Source: Morchella semilibera (lineage: Eukaryota; Ascomycota; Pezizomycetes; Pezizales; Morchellaceae). Taken from it: 64,000 bases of DNA. Shown here in pieces: positions 18,558 to 30,652 of this stretch. Position 1 is the stretch's first letter; each line of letters starts with the position of its first letter. Under the pieces are notes generated by a model. The model was not told the origin of the DNA, did not search any database, and saw only the letters and a list, made by a program, of their open reading frames with translations. The DNA is taken from contig WBVU01000005.1 of NCBI GenBank assembly GCA_009192285.1, forward strand, positions 2,622,731 to 2,686,730, read 5' to 3'. The position numbers and the translations under genes were made by a program.

Positions 18558-19619
18558 TGATACTACCTTCTCCTCTTTTTCTTTCATTGTTTCCAATAAT
18601 GCTCCCTTCGTTCTAGGTAGCACTCTTCCTGAAGGCGAGTGAGGACATTTCTTTACTAAATGTCCAACTCCTCCACTGTAAAATAACAATGATTCTCAAT
18701 ACGATAGGCTTCTCTTTCCCTAGGGTCCGGACGACGGCGACTGTTAGACAAATCCATAGGAACAGCTCCTCCAAGAGTATAGGAAGGATGGGCTACTGAT
18801 GCAGCATTCTTTAGTGGTGGTGGTGGGGGTCCTCATATGGCTGAGGATGTTGTTGATACAATAGGTGAGCGATTGGTAAAGGGGCGAGAAAAGGGACCAC
18901 TCAGGATCTGGAATCGGAACCTCCCCATTCTGACCTGTAATATTCGTTGTTTATTGTCAACACGTTGGAGAAGGAGTCCACACTCCTTAATCGTTGTTGG
19001 GGTTTCATTCTAAATCATCAACGCCATCAAGTCCTGATTAAGTCCTTCCAAGAGGCATTCGATCTTGGCAGCCTAATGATCATTAACTCACCGTCGGCAG
19101 CAAAGCGCTGGAACTCCACAAAATATTCCGAAAACAAACTTTAGCGCTGTCGTATTTCCTTCAAGTCATGGGCGGCTGTGGCGGCACAATCTGTATCCCC
19201 AAAAGTATTATTCAAAATCTGAAAATATTCCGCCATCGAATCAAGGACAAGTCCTTTGTTGGTATTATAGGCAAGGAATTGATCCGCCGCAGGTCCTTCC
19301 AATCGAGATATAGAATACGCAATCTGTTGTGCCGAGGTGAAAAAACGATCAAGGTTGGCCGTGAGCTTAATCTGTATCTCTCTCTGGAAGGTCCTGGGGC
19401 TTTTGCGGTGGCTCCGGTGTTTCTCCGAGTCGGAGAGTTTCTTGGACTTAGACGGCTTGGTCAAGTTGTCATTGAGCTCTCATAAGCCTTCTTTGACTCT
19501 TTCTTGCAAATTCTTGATCTTAGCTCGTAGTCGGTGGGTTTATTTGGGGAACCCGGCCCGGGCCTGTTCTGTTTCGGAGTGGTGAGTAGTCAGATCAATC
19601 ACGTATTGTTTGATCTCCC

Positions 19620-20253
19620 TATCTCAGTGTCTTGGCGTCAGTCCCGATGTTTCGGTAGTCGTAGCGGCACTGTTGCGATGGATGGAGTTATGTTAAGCGA
19701 GGATGGGGTGAGATGAGGTGAGGTTGTCTTTCATTAGGTTCTATGAGGTTTGGTTGCAGGAAGGATTGGTAATAGGAATTGGCGAGATAGTGGGGAGGAA
19801 TACGAGGTGTGGTAGCGAAGGATTTCTATGAGGTTCTATGAGTGAATGTGTAAGTCATACCGGACTGGTGGGGGAGAAGTGTTAAATAGCGGAGATAGAT
19901 GTTTTCCTTAGTTCTTTCTTTCTTTTCTCCTCGTCTCGTCTTCCTGTCATCTCAGTACATAGGAATATACTCCCATTCTCAAGCCAAAGTTCCTCGCCTC
20001 TAAACTTTCGTACTCTATAAGAGGAAAACTCATAGCACTTCTCATCGTTCTCGTTGAGGTTCATCCGGTCCTCATTCTCTCTGCTCTGTGTTCTTGTGCC
20101 TTTGCCTTTGCCTTTGCCGGTGCTTGTGCTTGTACTTGCTCGGAGTTGTCCCTGTCTTTGTCGATTTCCTCGTCGCGTTGGCTGTGCTCCTCGAGCCTCG
20201 TCTGCATTATCATCGTCATCTTCTACTACTTTGTGTCGAGTTACTCCGTCACA
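19620..20253 (+). repeat. Family A LTR
   Basis: A 634-bp full-length family A LTR starting TATCTCAGTGTCTTGG and ending TCCGTCACA. I see no target duplication, and the gag on its left does not resume on its right. Confidence 0.8.
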
Positions 20254-21104
20254 GAATCCCACAGAAGAATCCTGTTACTGCTACACCTCGTATTCCTCCC
20301 CACCCTCTCCTCTAATTATATTACTAATCCATCATGCCATAGAATTTTATAGAATCTAATAACGACAGCCCCACCTCGTCGCATCCCCTCCTCATTTCAC
20401 ACTTCTTCATTAATTACAACAAAGCTTCGACTACCGAACCCTCAGAACTGATGCCAAGATGCCGGGGCAACCTTGATCCATAGAATCCCATAGAACACCT
20501 ATTACTACCACACCTCATACTGCTCCCCACCATCTTTCTCATTTAAATTACAAATCCATCACATCATTGAATCTCATAGAATCTAATGGCGACAGCCTCA
20601 CCTCATCACATTCCTCCTCTGCTTAACATAATTCTATTAGTTACTCCAGCACTGCAACTACCAAACTGTCAGAACTAATGCCAAGATGTCAGCACATGTC
20701 TCATCTTCCTGTCATCATGGTACATAGGAATATACTTCTATTCATAGCGATAGTTACCTCGCGTTAAAACCCGTCTTCAGAAGGAAGGGACTCTATAGTT
20801 TTCTTTATCTTCACCCAGGGTCCTTACCTGCCAGTAGTCCTTACTCTCCCTACTCTATTCTTGCTTGTGCCTTTGCCTTCAAGTTTTTCTTTGCCTTCCC
20901 CGTTGCCTTACGCTTCCGTTAGCTCTGGCTGTATCCCTCCATTTTGTCTGTATCATCATCTTCATCGATCTGTTCTGGCGTCTTAGCATCAATCCCGAGG
21001 GTTTGGTAGTCGTTGTACTGTTGTTACTAACAAAAGAATGTTAAGCGAGGGAGGAATGCGATAAGGGGAGTGTGTCGTTATTGGATTCTATGGTATTCCA
21101 TGGC
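20254..21104. repeat. Mosaic of family A LTR fragments
   Basis: 20254-20469 and 20470-20696 are two minus-strand 5' portions in tandem. 20697-20970 is a diverged plus-strand 3' portion. 20971-21104 is a plus-strand 5' portion starting TGTTCTGGCG. No intact LTR and no gene. Confidence 0.65.
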
Positions 21105-22305
21105 TGTGACAGAGTAACCCGACGCAAAGTAGAAGATAACAATGATGATGCAGAAGGACTCGAGGAGGACAGTCTACCCGACGAGGGGACCGACGAAGAC
21201 AGGAGTACCACCAGGCAGGAACAAGCACAGGCACCGGCAAGGGCAAGGGCAAGGGCAAGGGTACAAGAGCACAAGGCAGAGAGAGTGAGGACCGGATGGA
21301 CCTCAACGAGAACAATGAGATTTATTTATTTATTTATTACTCATACTGCTTGTATCCGAATCTGGATATGGCATACAAAGAAAGAACCCAATTATCACGG
21401 TCATTTACTATCCTTCATAAATCGAATCCTCCTCACGACCGTGTTCCTATCAACCCTCTTTCAAGGTTATCATGCATGTTGTCCTCTCCATTCCAGCTCG
21501 TAACGATAGGTGCAAGCACCTTGGTGACTATCCTTCCCCTTCTCTTTCTCCTTCCTCCTCAAGTCTCCCCATCCTACGTGTTCTCCTTTCTCTCCATCCC
21601 TCTGCCCTGGTGTCCAGTTCCTAGTGGCGATCTGGGAGGGTAGAAGAAATGTATCGATGGTTGCCTGAAGTCCTTTGTCTGTATGCATGGCGGTCATCCA
21701 GTTGAGTGGCATTGGTTTGATTGTGGCGGTAAGATCTTTTCTGAGTTCTAGTAGTGGGTGTTGTTTGCAGTAAAGTAGCAGGTGAGTTGGGGTTTCCTGG
21801 AAGTACCCACACCTGCATTCCGCTGTATCAATGTTTGTTGTTGGTATTCTGGATAGGTAGGATTTGGTGTATCTATGGCCTGTTCACATTTGGGTAATTG
21901 TGCTTGCAAGTTTCCTTGGTATGTTTCGACGAAGGATAAGAACAATGAGAGGTACTATAGGTTTCCTCTTTAGAGGACAGAGTCTTGGGTCAGAGAAGCT
22001 ATGGCTTAGAAATAGGAGTGGATTCCTATATATCGAGGTAACAGGAAGACGAGACAGAGAGAAAAGAAAGAAAGAACTAAGGAAAACATCTAACCCCGCT
22101 ATTTAACACTTCTCCTCCACCAGTCCGCTATGACTCAAACATCAGTTCATGGAAGCCCACAGAAATCCGTCCCATCCACACCTCGTATTCCTCCCCACCA
22201 TCTCCGCTATTTACATTACAAATCCATCACGCCATCGAACCTCCTAGAACCCAATGACGACAACCCCCTTTTAGCACACCCCTTCCTCGCTTAACTATAC
22301 CAAAC
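21105..22305 (-). repeat. Family A LTR (minus) split by a LINE fragment
   Basis: LTR sequence runs 21105-21320 and 21951-22305 around the insertion and is truncated at its right end. About 35 bp of a further LTR fragment (22306-22339) follow. Confidence 0.75.
21321..21938 (-). mobile_element. 5'-truncated Tad1-like LINE, 3' end with (TAAA)n tail
   Basis: Flanked by a perfect 12-bp duplication AGAACAATGAGA (21309-21320 and 21939-21950). On the minus strand it encodes the C-terminal tail of a LINE polyprotein: TGHRYTKSYL, then a CX1CX8HX4C-like zinc motif (CRCGYFQETPTHLLLYC). It ends in a TAAA repeat (+ strand TTTATTTATTTATTTATT). One TGA is in frame just before TGHRY. 5' truncation, a tail and a long duplication are the signature of target-primed reverse transcription. 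Confidence 0.85.
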
Positions 22306-22339
22306 ACTCAGATGGACCTCAACGAGAACAATAAGAAGT

Positions 22340-22969
22340 TGTGACGGAGTAACCCGACACAAAGTAGAAGATGACAATGATGACGCAGAAGGACCCGAAG
22401 AGCACAGCCTCAGTGATGAGGGGACCGACGAAGACAAGAACAACGCCACAAGCATAGGCATCGGCGAAGGCAAAGACAAGAACAAGAGCACAGAAGCGTA
22501 GGACAGAGAGAGTGAGGACTCGGACCGGATGGACCTCAACAAGAACGATGAGAGGTACTATAGCTTTCCTCTGGTAGAGGACATAACCTTTAGGTACGAG
22601 GAGCTATGGCTTGAGAATAGGAGTAGATTCCCATGTACCAAAATAACAGGAAGACGAGACAGAGAGAAAAGAAAGAAATAATCAAGGAAAATATCTACAC
22701 CCGCTATTTAATACCTCTCCTTCCCCAGTCCGCTATGACTCACACATTCGCTCACAGAAACCTATAGAAATCCGTCGCAACCATACCTTGTATTCCTCCC
22801 CACCATCTCGCTAATTCCTCCTACCAATCCATCACGCGATCGAACATCATAGAACCTAATGACGACATCCCCACCTTATCTCACCTCATCCTCGCTTAAT
22901 CTAACTTCATCCATCGCAACAGCGCTTCAACTACTGAACCTTCGGGACTAATACCAAGACGCCGGGATA
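22340..22969 (-). repeat. Family A LTR (3' LTR of a decayed element)
   Basis: A 630-bp minus-strand LTR that ends CGCCGGGATA. The bases that follow (GATCAGACCCCC) match those next to the 3' LTR of element A1, so it belongs to the pol fragment at 22970-24547. Confidence 0.82.
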
Positions 22970-24547
22970 GATCAGACCCCCTCCTAGGGCATAGCTCCTG
23001 ATAGGCTGAGGTTTCGAAGGATATTGATCATGAAATGCTCTTCGAAGGTCAGGACTATGTTCGAGATCGCTTGAAGGTTGCCAGGAAGGTTCTTCATATC
23101 CAACATATCAAATCAAGTACTCCACCCGTCGCCCCCTCTTCCTAGAATCCAATATTTCCGCAACTTCTCATTCAGTTTCCCCTTCAATCTCCACAGGTGG
23201 AGATGGTTCTATAGTTTGTCCCGGGACAGGATCATCAACCGCCGGTGAAAGAAGTGAAACATGGAATACAGGATGTATTTTCATTGATGTAGGGAGTTCC
23301 AACTCATAGGCATAGGGACTCACAATTCGTTTAATCATATAGGGTCCAATTTGTTTTCAATCGAGTTTCTGTCCCGGCGTCTTGGCACTAGTCCCGAGGG
23401 ATCGGTAGTGGAAGCGCTGTTGTGATTGTTGAGGAATAGTTAAGCGAGGAAGGGGTGTGTTAAAGGGGGGTGTCGTCATTAGGTTCTAGGAGGTTCGGTG
23501 GCGTGATGGATTGGTAATGTAAATAGCGAAGATGGTGGGGAGGAATATGCAATGTGGATGCGATGGATTTCTATGGGTTTCTATGAGGTGATGCATGAGT
23601 CATAGCGGACTGGTGGGGGGAGTGTTAAATAGCGGGATTAGATGTTTCCTTAGTCCTTTCTTTCTTTTCTCTCTGTCTCGTCTTCCTGTTATCTTAGTAC
23701 ATAGGAATTTACTCCTATTTCCAAGCAATAGCCTCTCGTACTACAAATTTGATCCTCAGGTGAGGGGAAACTCATAATATTTCTCATCGTTCTCGTTGAG
23801 GTCCATCTGGTCCTCACTTTCCCTGCTCTGTGCCCTTGCTCTTGCCTTTGCCTTCGCCGGTGCCTGTGCTTGTGCCTGCCCGGTGTTGCCTCTGTCTTCG
23901 TCAGTCTCCTCGTTCCGAGACTGTGCTCCTCGAGTTCTCCTGCGTCATCATTGTCATCTTCTTCTTTGCGTCGGGTTACTCCGTCACAGTTTCCTTAAGG
24001 GTCTCTTTGTTTCAATGTTTTGAGTAGAAAGCCAGACAGAGTCGCCGACCGCATATCGAGCTGCCAGGGTACGATGTAGGTTCACCATTTCCTCCTGTAT
24101 CTTCTCAGCCCTAAACATCTCACTCTTCAAAAAATCAAAAGCCTAGAACATCTCCCGTGCCAACCCATTAGCCTGATCCTCATTCACCGTCTGCCCATGT
24201 TGTAATGGTCCGAATGTCATCCTCGGATGTCTCCCATATTTTACTTGGAAGGGGCACATATTAGTAGTTCCGGAAATGTGATTATTTGTAGCAAACTAAG
24301 CAAGGGGAAGAAAGTCAGCCCAGTTATCCTGTTGATATGATACATAGCTGTGGAGGTATTGTTTCATATTTGCATTGTTCCTTTCCGTTTCCCCATCGGT
24401 TTGCGGATGAAAGGCGGTGGAATATCGAGGAGCAATTTCTAAACCATCACAGAGGGTCTTCCAAACTCAGTGGTAAACTGTGTCCCTCGGTCTGAAACAA
24501 TAATCTCTGGTAGCCCATGTAACTTCCATACCTGCTACACGTATAGA
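22970..24547 (-). pseudogene. Decayed family A pol 3' part (integrase to chromodomain)
   Basis: Minus-strand integrase and chromodomain sequence parallel to 25182-26640 of element A1, without an open frame. A solo LTR (23370-23988) interrupts it. It ends at 24547, exactly where the LTR of A1 begins, in the integrase region that in A1 corresponds to about 26645. Confidence 0.8.
23370..23988 (+). repeat. Solo LTR, family A
   Basis: A 619-bp LTR with perfect 5-bp target duplication GTTTC (23365-23369 and 23989-23993), inserted in the integrase pseudogene in the opposite orientation. Confidence 0.9.
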
Positions 24548-25181
24548 TGTGACGGAGTAACCTGACGCAAAGAAGAAGATGACAATGATGACGCAGAGGA
24601 ACTCGAGGAGCACAGTGTACTCGACGAGGGGGCCGATGAAGACAGGGACAACGCCGGGCAGGCACAAGCACAGGCACCGGCGAAGACAAAGGCAAGAGCA
24701 AGGGCACAAGAGCACAGAGCAGGGAGAGTGAGGACCGAAGGGACTTCAACGAGAACGATGAGAGACACTATGAGTTTCCTCTTGTCAGAGGATCGAGTCT
24801 TTGGTACGAGAGGCTATGGCTTTAGAAATAGGAGTAGATTCCTATGTACCGAGGTAACAGGAAGACGAGACAGAGAAGAAAGAAAGAAAGAACTAAGGAA
24901 AACATCTACCCCCGCTATTTAACACACCTCCTCCACTAGTCCGCTATGACTCACACTCTCGCTCATAGAATCTCATAGAAACCCGTCGCTACCACACCCC
25001 GTAATCCTCCCCACCATCTCCGCTATTCTACATTACCAATCCATCACGCCATCGAACCTCCTAGAACCTAATGACAACAGCCTCCACCACGTACTCCCCG
25101 CTCTCGCTTATCATTACCTTAACAACCACAATCGTGCATCGCCTACCGAACTGTCGGTACGACTGCCAAGATGCCGGGGCA
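24548..25181 (-). repeat. 3' LTR of element A1
   Basis: Starts TGTGACGGAGTAAC on the plus strand and ends GCCGGGGCA. A purine-rich (minus strand) stretch follows at 25182-25200. Confidence 0.9.
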
Positions 25182-25202
25182 GATCAGGTCCCCTCCAAGG
25201 GC

Positions 25203-28200
25203 CTAGCTCCTGATAGGCCGAGGTTTCGAAGGATATTGATCGTGAAATACTTTCCTAATATGAGGACTATGCTCCAAATCACCCGAAGGTTGCCAGGACA
25301 CTTCTTCATATCCAACATATCTAACCAAGTACTCCACCCGTCGCCCCCTCTTCCGCGAATCCAATATCTCCGCTACTTCCCACTCAGTTTCTCCTTCAAC
25401 TTCCACCGGTGGGGGTGGTTCAACAATTTGTCCAGGAATAGAATCCCCAACTGTCGGCGATAATAATGAAACATGGAATACTGGATGTATTTTCATAGAG
25501 ACAGGTAATTCCAACTCGTAGGCATAAGGGCTCACAATTCGTTTGACCGGGTAGGGACCAATTTGTTTCCAGTCAAGTTTTTTCGAGGGTCGTTTTGTTT
25601 CAATATTTCGAGTCGAGAGCCAGACAAAATCACCAACCGCATATCGAGGTGCCGGAGTCCGGTGCAAGTTGGCCATCTCTTCCTGTATCTTCTGCGCCCT
25701 GAACATCTCACTTTTTAGAAAATCAAACACCTGGGACATCTCCCGTGCCAACCCATTAGCCTGGTCCTCGTTCACCGTCTGTCCGTGCTGTAAGGGTCCG
25801 AATGTCATCCTCGGGTGTCTCCCATAGTTAGCCTGAAAGGGGGACATATTAGTAGTTTCGGAAATGTGATTATTGGTAGCAAATTCAGCCAGAGGTAAAA
25901 AATCTACTCTAACGGGCGGGGGGTCGGGTCAAGAAGCAGGCGGAATAGATCCGGGGACGAGGTCGAGGACAGGGTCGGCTCAGGAGATACCCGAGGCGAA
26001 TTAGGTTCAGGTTCAGGTCCGGGTTCAGGTTCAGGTTCAGGTTCGGGTTCAGGTTCAGGTTCAGGTTCAGGAACAAGACAAGGACAGTAATATATTACGA
26101 GCAGAAAGAAGACGTTGCCTAGAGAGGCAGAAACATAGGAAAGAATACACGCTATATATACAACTTCCCCGTCACACCGCTGACTCATCACCATAGAATC
26201 CCATAGAATCTACCCCACTCCCGTACCACCCATACTATTCCCAATACCCATACCTCTAGCCCGGTACTACCCCATCCTTCCTAGCGCTTACATTCTATCA
26301 CCCGAACTCCTTCCCAATCCATCCTTCTACTTCCGACATCGACCGATACTATCCAACAACCCGATTCCGGAGACGTCTTGGCGGAAGACGAGGTACAGAA
26401 GGCGGAGCCGTGATATCTACCCAGTTATCCTGTTGATATGATACATAACTACGGAGGTAATGTTTCATAATCGCATTGGTCCTTTCTGTTTGTCCATCGG
26501 TTTGAGGATGAAATGCTGTGGAGTAACGAGGGGCAATTTCCAACCGTTCGCAGAGAGCCTTCCAAAACTCAGCAGTAAACTGTGTCCCTCGATCGGAAAC
26601 AATAGTCTCTGGTAGCCCATGTAACTTCCATACCTGCTCCAGGTATAGACGAGACAGATCTCTGGCGTTAACACTCTCCGTCGTGGGAATCAAATGTTTC
26701 ATCTTTGTCAACCGATCCACCACTACCAGAATGGCATTAAATCCATGACTCTCCGGAAGTCCCTTTACAAAATCCATCGTGACATCCGTCCAGGGTCCTT
26801 TGGGCACCAATAATGGGCGCAAAACTCCTTGTAGGGGATTATGGTTTGTCTTACTTCGCCGACAAGTATGGCAATTCTGGACATAGCGGTCTGTATATTT
26901 CCGCATGGTTGGCCAATAATATTCCCGGCTGAGAAGTTCCAAAGTCTTTGATCGTCCAGGATGTCCAGCAGAGGGTTTATCGTGATATTCTCGTAACAAA
27001 TAGAGTTTAAGTTCGTCATAATCAGGGACATAGAGTGTATTCCGATAAAGCAATAGCCCCTCCTTGCTCTCCTTGCACTCAGCCAACGAAATCTCTTTTG
27101 ATTGTCGAACGCCCCTCGGAGCATGGATAGGATTTTGTTTGGAAAGCTATCACTCTGGTAAGCTTTGTTAAACAAATCAAGTACGGGAGACGATCCTTCA
27201 GCGGGTTCATTTGCCAAAGAACCCGCTAACAAACCTATTTTAGAATCCAAATTCTCCTTCTTCAAAACCACTCGGCTTTGTTGCTTCAATCTCTCATCCC
27301 CCTCCTTCGGTAAATCCTTAGGTCTTCTAGTCAAAATATCAACCTTCCTTCCCTGCTTCCCCGGCCTATATTGAATCATAAAATTAAACCGAGATAGAAA
27401 CTCTGCCCAACGAGTTTGACGTCTATTCAGCAATTTAGTCGACATAAAGTACTCAAGATTGCGATGATCTGTAAGTACTTTGACTTGAAATTGAGCTGTC
27501 TCCAAATGAGGTCTCCATTCCTCGAAGCAACGAATAATGGTCAACAACTCCTTATCATAAATTTCGTAATTGCATTCTGCTGGCGAGTGTGTCTTGGAGA
27601 AAAAAGCAACCGGGTGCAGAATTCCTTCATCATCTCGTTGTGATAATATCCCTGCCGACACATAATCTGACGCGTCGGTTTCTACAATAAATTCTTTCTC
27701 GGGATCAGGATGCATCAATATAGGAGCGGTGGTAAAAGCAGTCTTGAGTTTCTGAAAAGCTTGTTCAACTTTTTGGGTCCACTCAAATCGTACATGCTTT
27801 TTTGTCAGAGTAGTCAATGGTCGAGCCACTCGGGAATAAGCATAGATAAAACGTCGATAGAAATTGGCAAACCCAAGAAATTCCTGAACCTCCTTCACTG
27901 TCTTTGGCGCTTCCCAGTCCACAATTGTCTGTACCTTAGCAGGATCCATCTTCATTCCTCCAGGGGTCAAGATCATGCCCAAATATTTTGTCTCTTGTAC
28001 GCTGAATTCGCATTTCTCTGGTTTTAGATGGACCTCATTAGCTTCCAAGGCCTCCAGTACTTGTCGCACATCCTGTTGGTGTTGTTCCAAGGTCTCCGAA
28101 TAAATAAGAATATCATCCAGATAAGCAGTAGCGCAACGATCCAGAAAGGGGCGAAGAATATCGTTAATCCAACGTTGAAAGGTAGCAGGAGCATTAGTTA

Positions 28201-29311
28201 GACCAAAAGGCATCACCAAATATTCCCAATGTCCATAGCGTGTTCGAAAAGCCGTTTTCCACTCGTCCCCTTCTTTAATCCTGATTTGATTATATCCCCA
28301 TCGTAGGTCCAGCTTGGTAAAATAATTAGCGCGGGCTAAGTTGGCCATCGTCTCTGGTGTAAGGGGAAGAGGGTATCGATCCTTGACCGTAATAGCATTT
28401 AGCTTTCGATAATCAACACACAAGCGTAAGGAACCATCGGCCTTTTTAACAAATAGCACCGGGGCGCCGGCTGGAGAATTACTAGATCTAAGAAATCCTT
28501 TCTGCAAATTATCGGCCAAATAATCCCTCAACGCCTTCAACTCTTCCCGTGACATACTATACATGGGACCAAAGGGTGGTACTGTTCCTTCCTGAAGTTT
28601 GATCTCATGGTCATGAGGACGATGTGGTGGTAGTCTAGAAGCATTAGTCTCATCAAACAACTGTCGGAACCGCTGATAATCAATTGGAATCATTTCATCA
28701 GGGTTGGCAGGCATCTCCAATACTTTGTTGATAGCATAGAGGGTAGTCGAATAGATTTGCACAGTAGGGTCTTGCGAAAGTTTCTTAAACGATCGAGGAG
28801 TAATTGCCGAAATATTTGTAACAGGCCTTTCGGGTGGTGAAGTTGAAATTCCTCGAGCAACAATAGGTTTGTGGTTGGCTATGCAATGTTCAAGACACAC
28901 TGATGACTGGAAGCGAATCTCATTCCTTCCACTATCAATCAAAACTCCATGCTTCCTCAGCCAAGGGATTCCCATCACAATCGGGTAATGTCCCAACTTT
29001 GTAACAAAGAAAAGACACTCCTCCACATGTCCATTAATTTCCAATTCCAACGTCACCTTCCTGGTCACCTTCCCAGACTCAATAGGCCTTCCATCAATCA
29101 CATCAATCTCCCTCTCAGTCCGTAAATTTTTCATTTTTAATTCATGGCGGCGCACAAAGTCTTCATCAATAAATGCATATCCCGACGCTCCAGTATCAAT
29201 CAAGGCATAAGTGGGTACAATAGATTTTTTATTTTGTGAAATAGAACACACTACAATCAGTTGATTCCCATCCATCTCCCCTTCTGATACTGAAAACGTT
29301 GAAATAGACAC
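25203..29311 (-). pseudogene. Pol polyprotein of element A1
   Basis: First ATG of the pol frame is at 29311, but the -1 frame is open back through the gag stop. The first 848-residue block has protease DTGASG, RT with YLDDILIY, RNase H ([23 protein letters not shown]) and the start of integrase. A frameshift in a G run near 27113 moves integrase to another frame (27086-26421: [11 protein letters not shown]...CHTC zinc region, [15 protein letters not shown] and DGQTER catalytic motifs). A family B LTR (25908-26415) then splits it, and the last block (25847-25203) holds the integrase C-terminus and a chromodomain (EYLVRYVGY). All catalytic residues are kept, so decay is recent; the copy cannot make intact integrase. 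Confidence 0.9.
25908..26415 (-). repeat. Solo LTR, family B, with an expanded hexanucleotide repeat
   Basis: Perfect 5-bp target duplication TCTAC (25903-25907 and 26416-26420) in the integrase of A1. 26007-26071 is a run of about 11 GGTTCA-type hexamers, longer than in any other copy here. Confidence 0.92.
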
Positions 29312-29331
29312 CTGAGAGAAAACCTTTGGAG

Positions 29332-29374
29332 GTCCCTGGGCTATGCCGCCTAGGCCAGGGACGAATCTTTTAAC
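29332..29374 (-). promoter_or_regulatory. -1 ribosomal frameshift signal at the gag stop (element A1)
   Basis: On the minus strand GTTAAAA (29374-29368) is followed after 5 nt by an 8-bp stem GTCCCTGG/CCAGGGAC (29362-29355 with 29339-29332). The gag TAG lies at the start of the loop. The -1 frame is open from here into protease. Also intact at 15472-15514 and 62117-62159; damaged near 18040-18070. Confidence 0.75.
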
Positions 29375-30591
29375 TCCTCCTCATCCGACAATACCTCCTC
29401 TTCCTTTTCCTTCTTTTCCTTTCTTGCTTCCAACAACGCTCCCCTCATCCTGGGTGCTGCCCTTCCCGAGGGCGAAAGCTTACAGTCTCTAACCAAATGT
29501 CCAATCCCCCCGCAGTAATAGCAACGATTCTCCACACGACGTGCCTTCCTTTCTCTGGGATCCGGGCGACGATAACTATTAGACAAGTCCATGGGGACAG
29601 CTCCCCCAGGAGTATAGGAAGGGTGGGCCGCTGGCGCAGCATTCTTCGGTGGTGGTTGGGGTGGTCCTCGTACGACTGGGGATGTTGCTGGTGCAACGGG
29701 GACACGAGGAGCAAAGGGACGCGGAGCAGGAGCACTTGGAATCTGAAAACGAAATCTCCCCATCCTGGCCTGTAGTGCCCGTTGCTTATTATCAAGACGT
29801 TGAAGAAGCAGCCCGCAGTCCTTAATTGTAGTTGGTGTTTCATTCTGAATCATCAGGGCCATTAGGTCCTGGTTAAGTCCTTTCAACAAACATTCAATCT
29901 TAGCCGCTTCGTTGAACTCAGAGTCGGCAGCATATCGCTGAAACTCTGCAAAATACTCAGAAAAGGTGCGTTGGCGCTGCCTAATGTCCCTCAGATTTCG
30001 AGCAGCAGTGGCGGCGCGATCTGGGTCCCCAAAAGCATTATCCAAAATTTCAAAAAACTCCGCCATGGAATCGAGAGCGATTCCTTCATCTGTAATATAA
30101 ACTAAAAATTGATCCGCCGCCGGTCCTTCCAGTCGAGAAATAGAATACGCAAGTTGTTGAGCCGCGGTAGGAAAGCGATCCAAATTAGCTGTGAGCTTAA
30201 TCTGAAGTTGTCTCTGGAAGGTTCTGAGAGTCTTGCGATCGCCCCGGTATTTCTCCGGGTCGGGTAGCTTCTCGGATTTGGATGGCTTGGTTAAGTCGTC
30301 GTGGAGCTCCTCTAAACCTCCTTTGACTCCTTCTTGCAGCTTCTTGATCTTAGCCCGTAGTCCCTGGATTTCTTTGTGGAACTCGGCCCGGCCTTGTTCG
30401 GTTTCGGAGTGATGGGTGGTGATATCGACCGCATATTGCTGGACCCCTCCGTGCGCTCTTTGGAGAAGGGCATACGCTTGCTTCGCTTCTTCCGTTGCGG
30501 CGGGGTCCACTTCAGGGTGAGCGACAAAGAACCCTTCGAGATCCGTATGGAGCTTTTGATAATCAAATGCATTGGTAGCAGGGGCGGTCAT
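29350..30591 (-). CDS. Gag of element A1
   Basis: An intact 413-residue frame from ATG 30591. Residues ~1-110 are heptad-rich (probable coiled coil). ~125-245 contain the gypsy-type capsid core (DPEKYRGDRKTLRTF, then QLAYSISRLEGPAADQF). ~275-345 is a proline- and alanine-rich linker, followed by one CX2CX4HX4C zinc knuckle (CYYCGGIGHLVRDC) that binds genomic RNA. The C-terminal tail is acidic and lysine-rich. Its last codons form one arm of the recoding hairpin. No lesion is seen in this gene, so capsid could still be made from this copy. Confidence 0.92.
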   Translation of the reverse strand: MTAPATNAFDYQKLHTDLEGFFVAHPEVDPAATEEAKQAYALLQRAHGGVQQYAVDITTHHSETEQGRAEFHKEIQGLRAKIKKLQEGVKGGLEELHDDLTKPSKSEKLPDPEKYRGDRKTLRTFQRQLQIKLTANLDRFPTAAQQLAYSISRLEGPAADQFLVYITDEGIALDSMAEFFEILDNAFGDPDRAATAARNLRDIRQRQRTFSEYFAEFQRYAADSEFNEAAKIECLLKGLNQDLMALMIQNETPTTIKDCGLLLQRLDNKQRALQARMGRFRFQIPSAPAPRPFAPRVPVAPATSPVVRGPPQPPPKNAAPAAHPSYTPGGAVPMDLSNSYRRPDPRERKARRVENRCYYCGGIGHLVRDCKLSPSGRAAPRMRGALLEARKEKKEKEEEVLSDEEELKDSSLA

Positions 30592-30639
30592 GGTGAACTG
30601 TGATGCAAAGAACTCGGACTGTGCTAGTCGAGTGAGGAT

Positions 30640-30652
30640 GGTCTCGTCTTAG
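30640..30652 (-). promoter_or_regulatory. Putative self-priming primer-binding site of element A1
   Basis: Read on the minus strand, CTAAGACGAGACC follows the 5' LTR directly. AAGACGAGAC is exactly complementary to GTCTCGTCTT in the leader part of the LTR (minus strand 30976-30967), 42 nt after the TATA-like TTAAATAGC (31027-31019). Confidence 0.65.

Larger units (their letters stand above)
17025..19619 (-). pseudogene. Decayed family A element (minus): gag, protease, part of RT
   Basis: Read right to left: gag (about 19619-18558, then 18080-18050), the gag-pol hairpin region (broken here), protease (18001-17477, in which DTGASG has become DIGALG, losing the key Thr), the protease-RT linker (17476-17322) and an RT piece with a TRYGH-like motif (17208-17025). 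A piece of family A LTR (17209-17321) replaces about 260 bp of RT, and a family B LTR is inserted at 18081-18557. Many stops are present. The copy is cut at 19620 by another LTR. Confidence 0.82.

Noticed and set aside
25904-26194. Glu-Pro repeat protein
   Set aside because: Translation of the GGTTCA hexamer run in a family B LTR; no start context or conservation outside the repeat.
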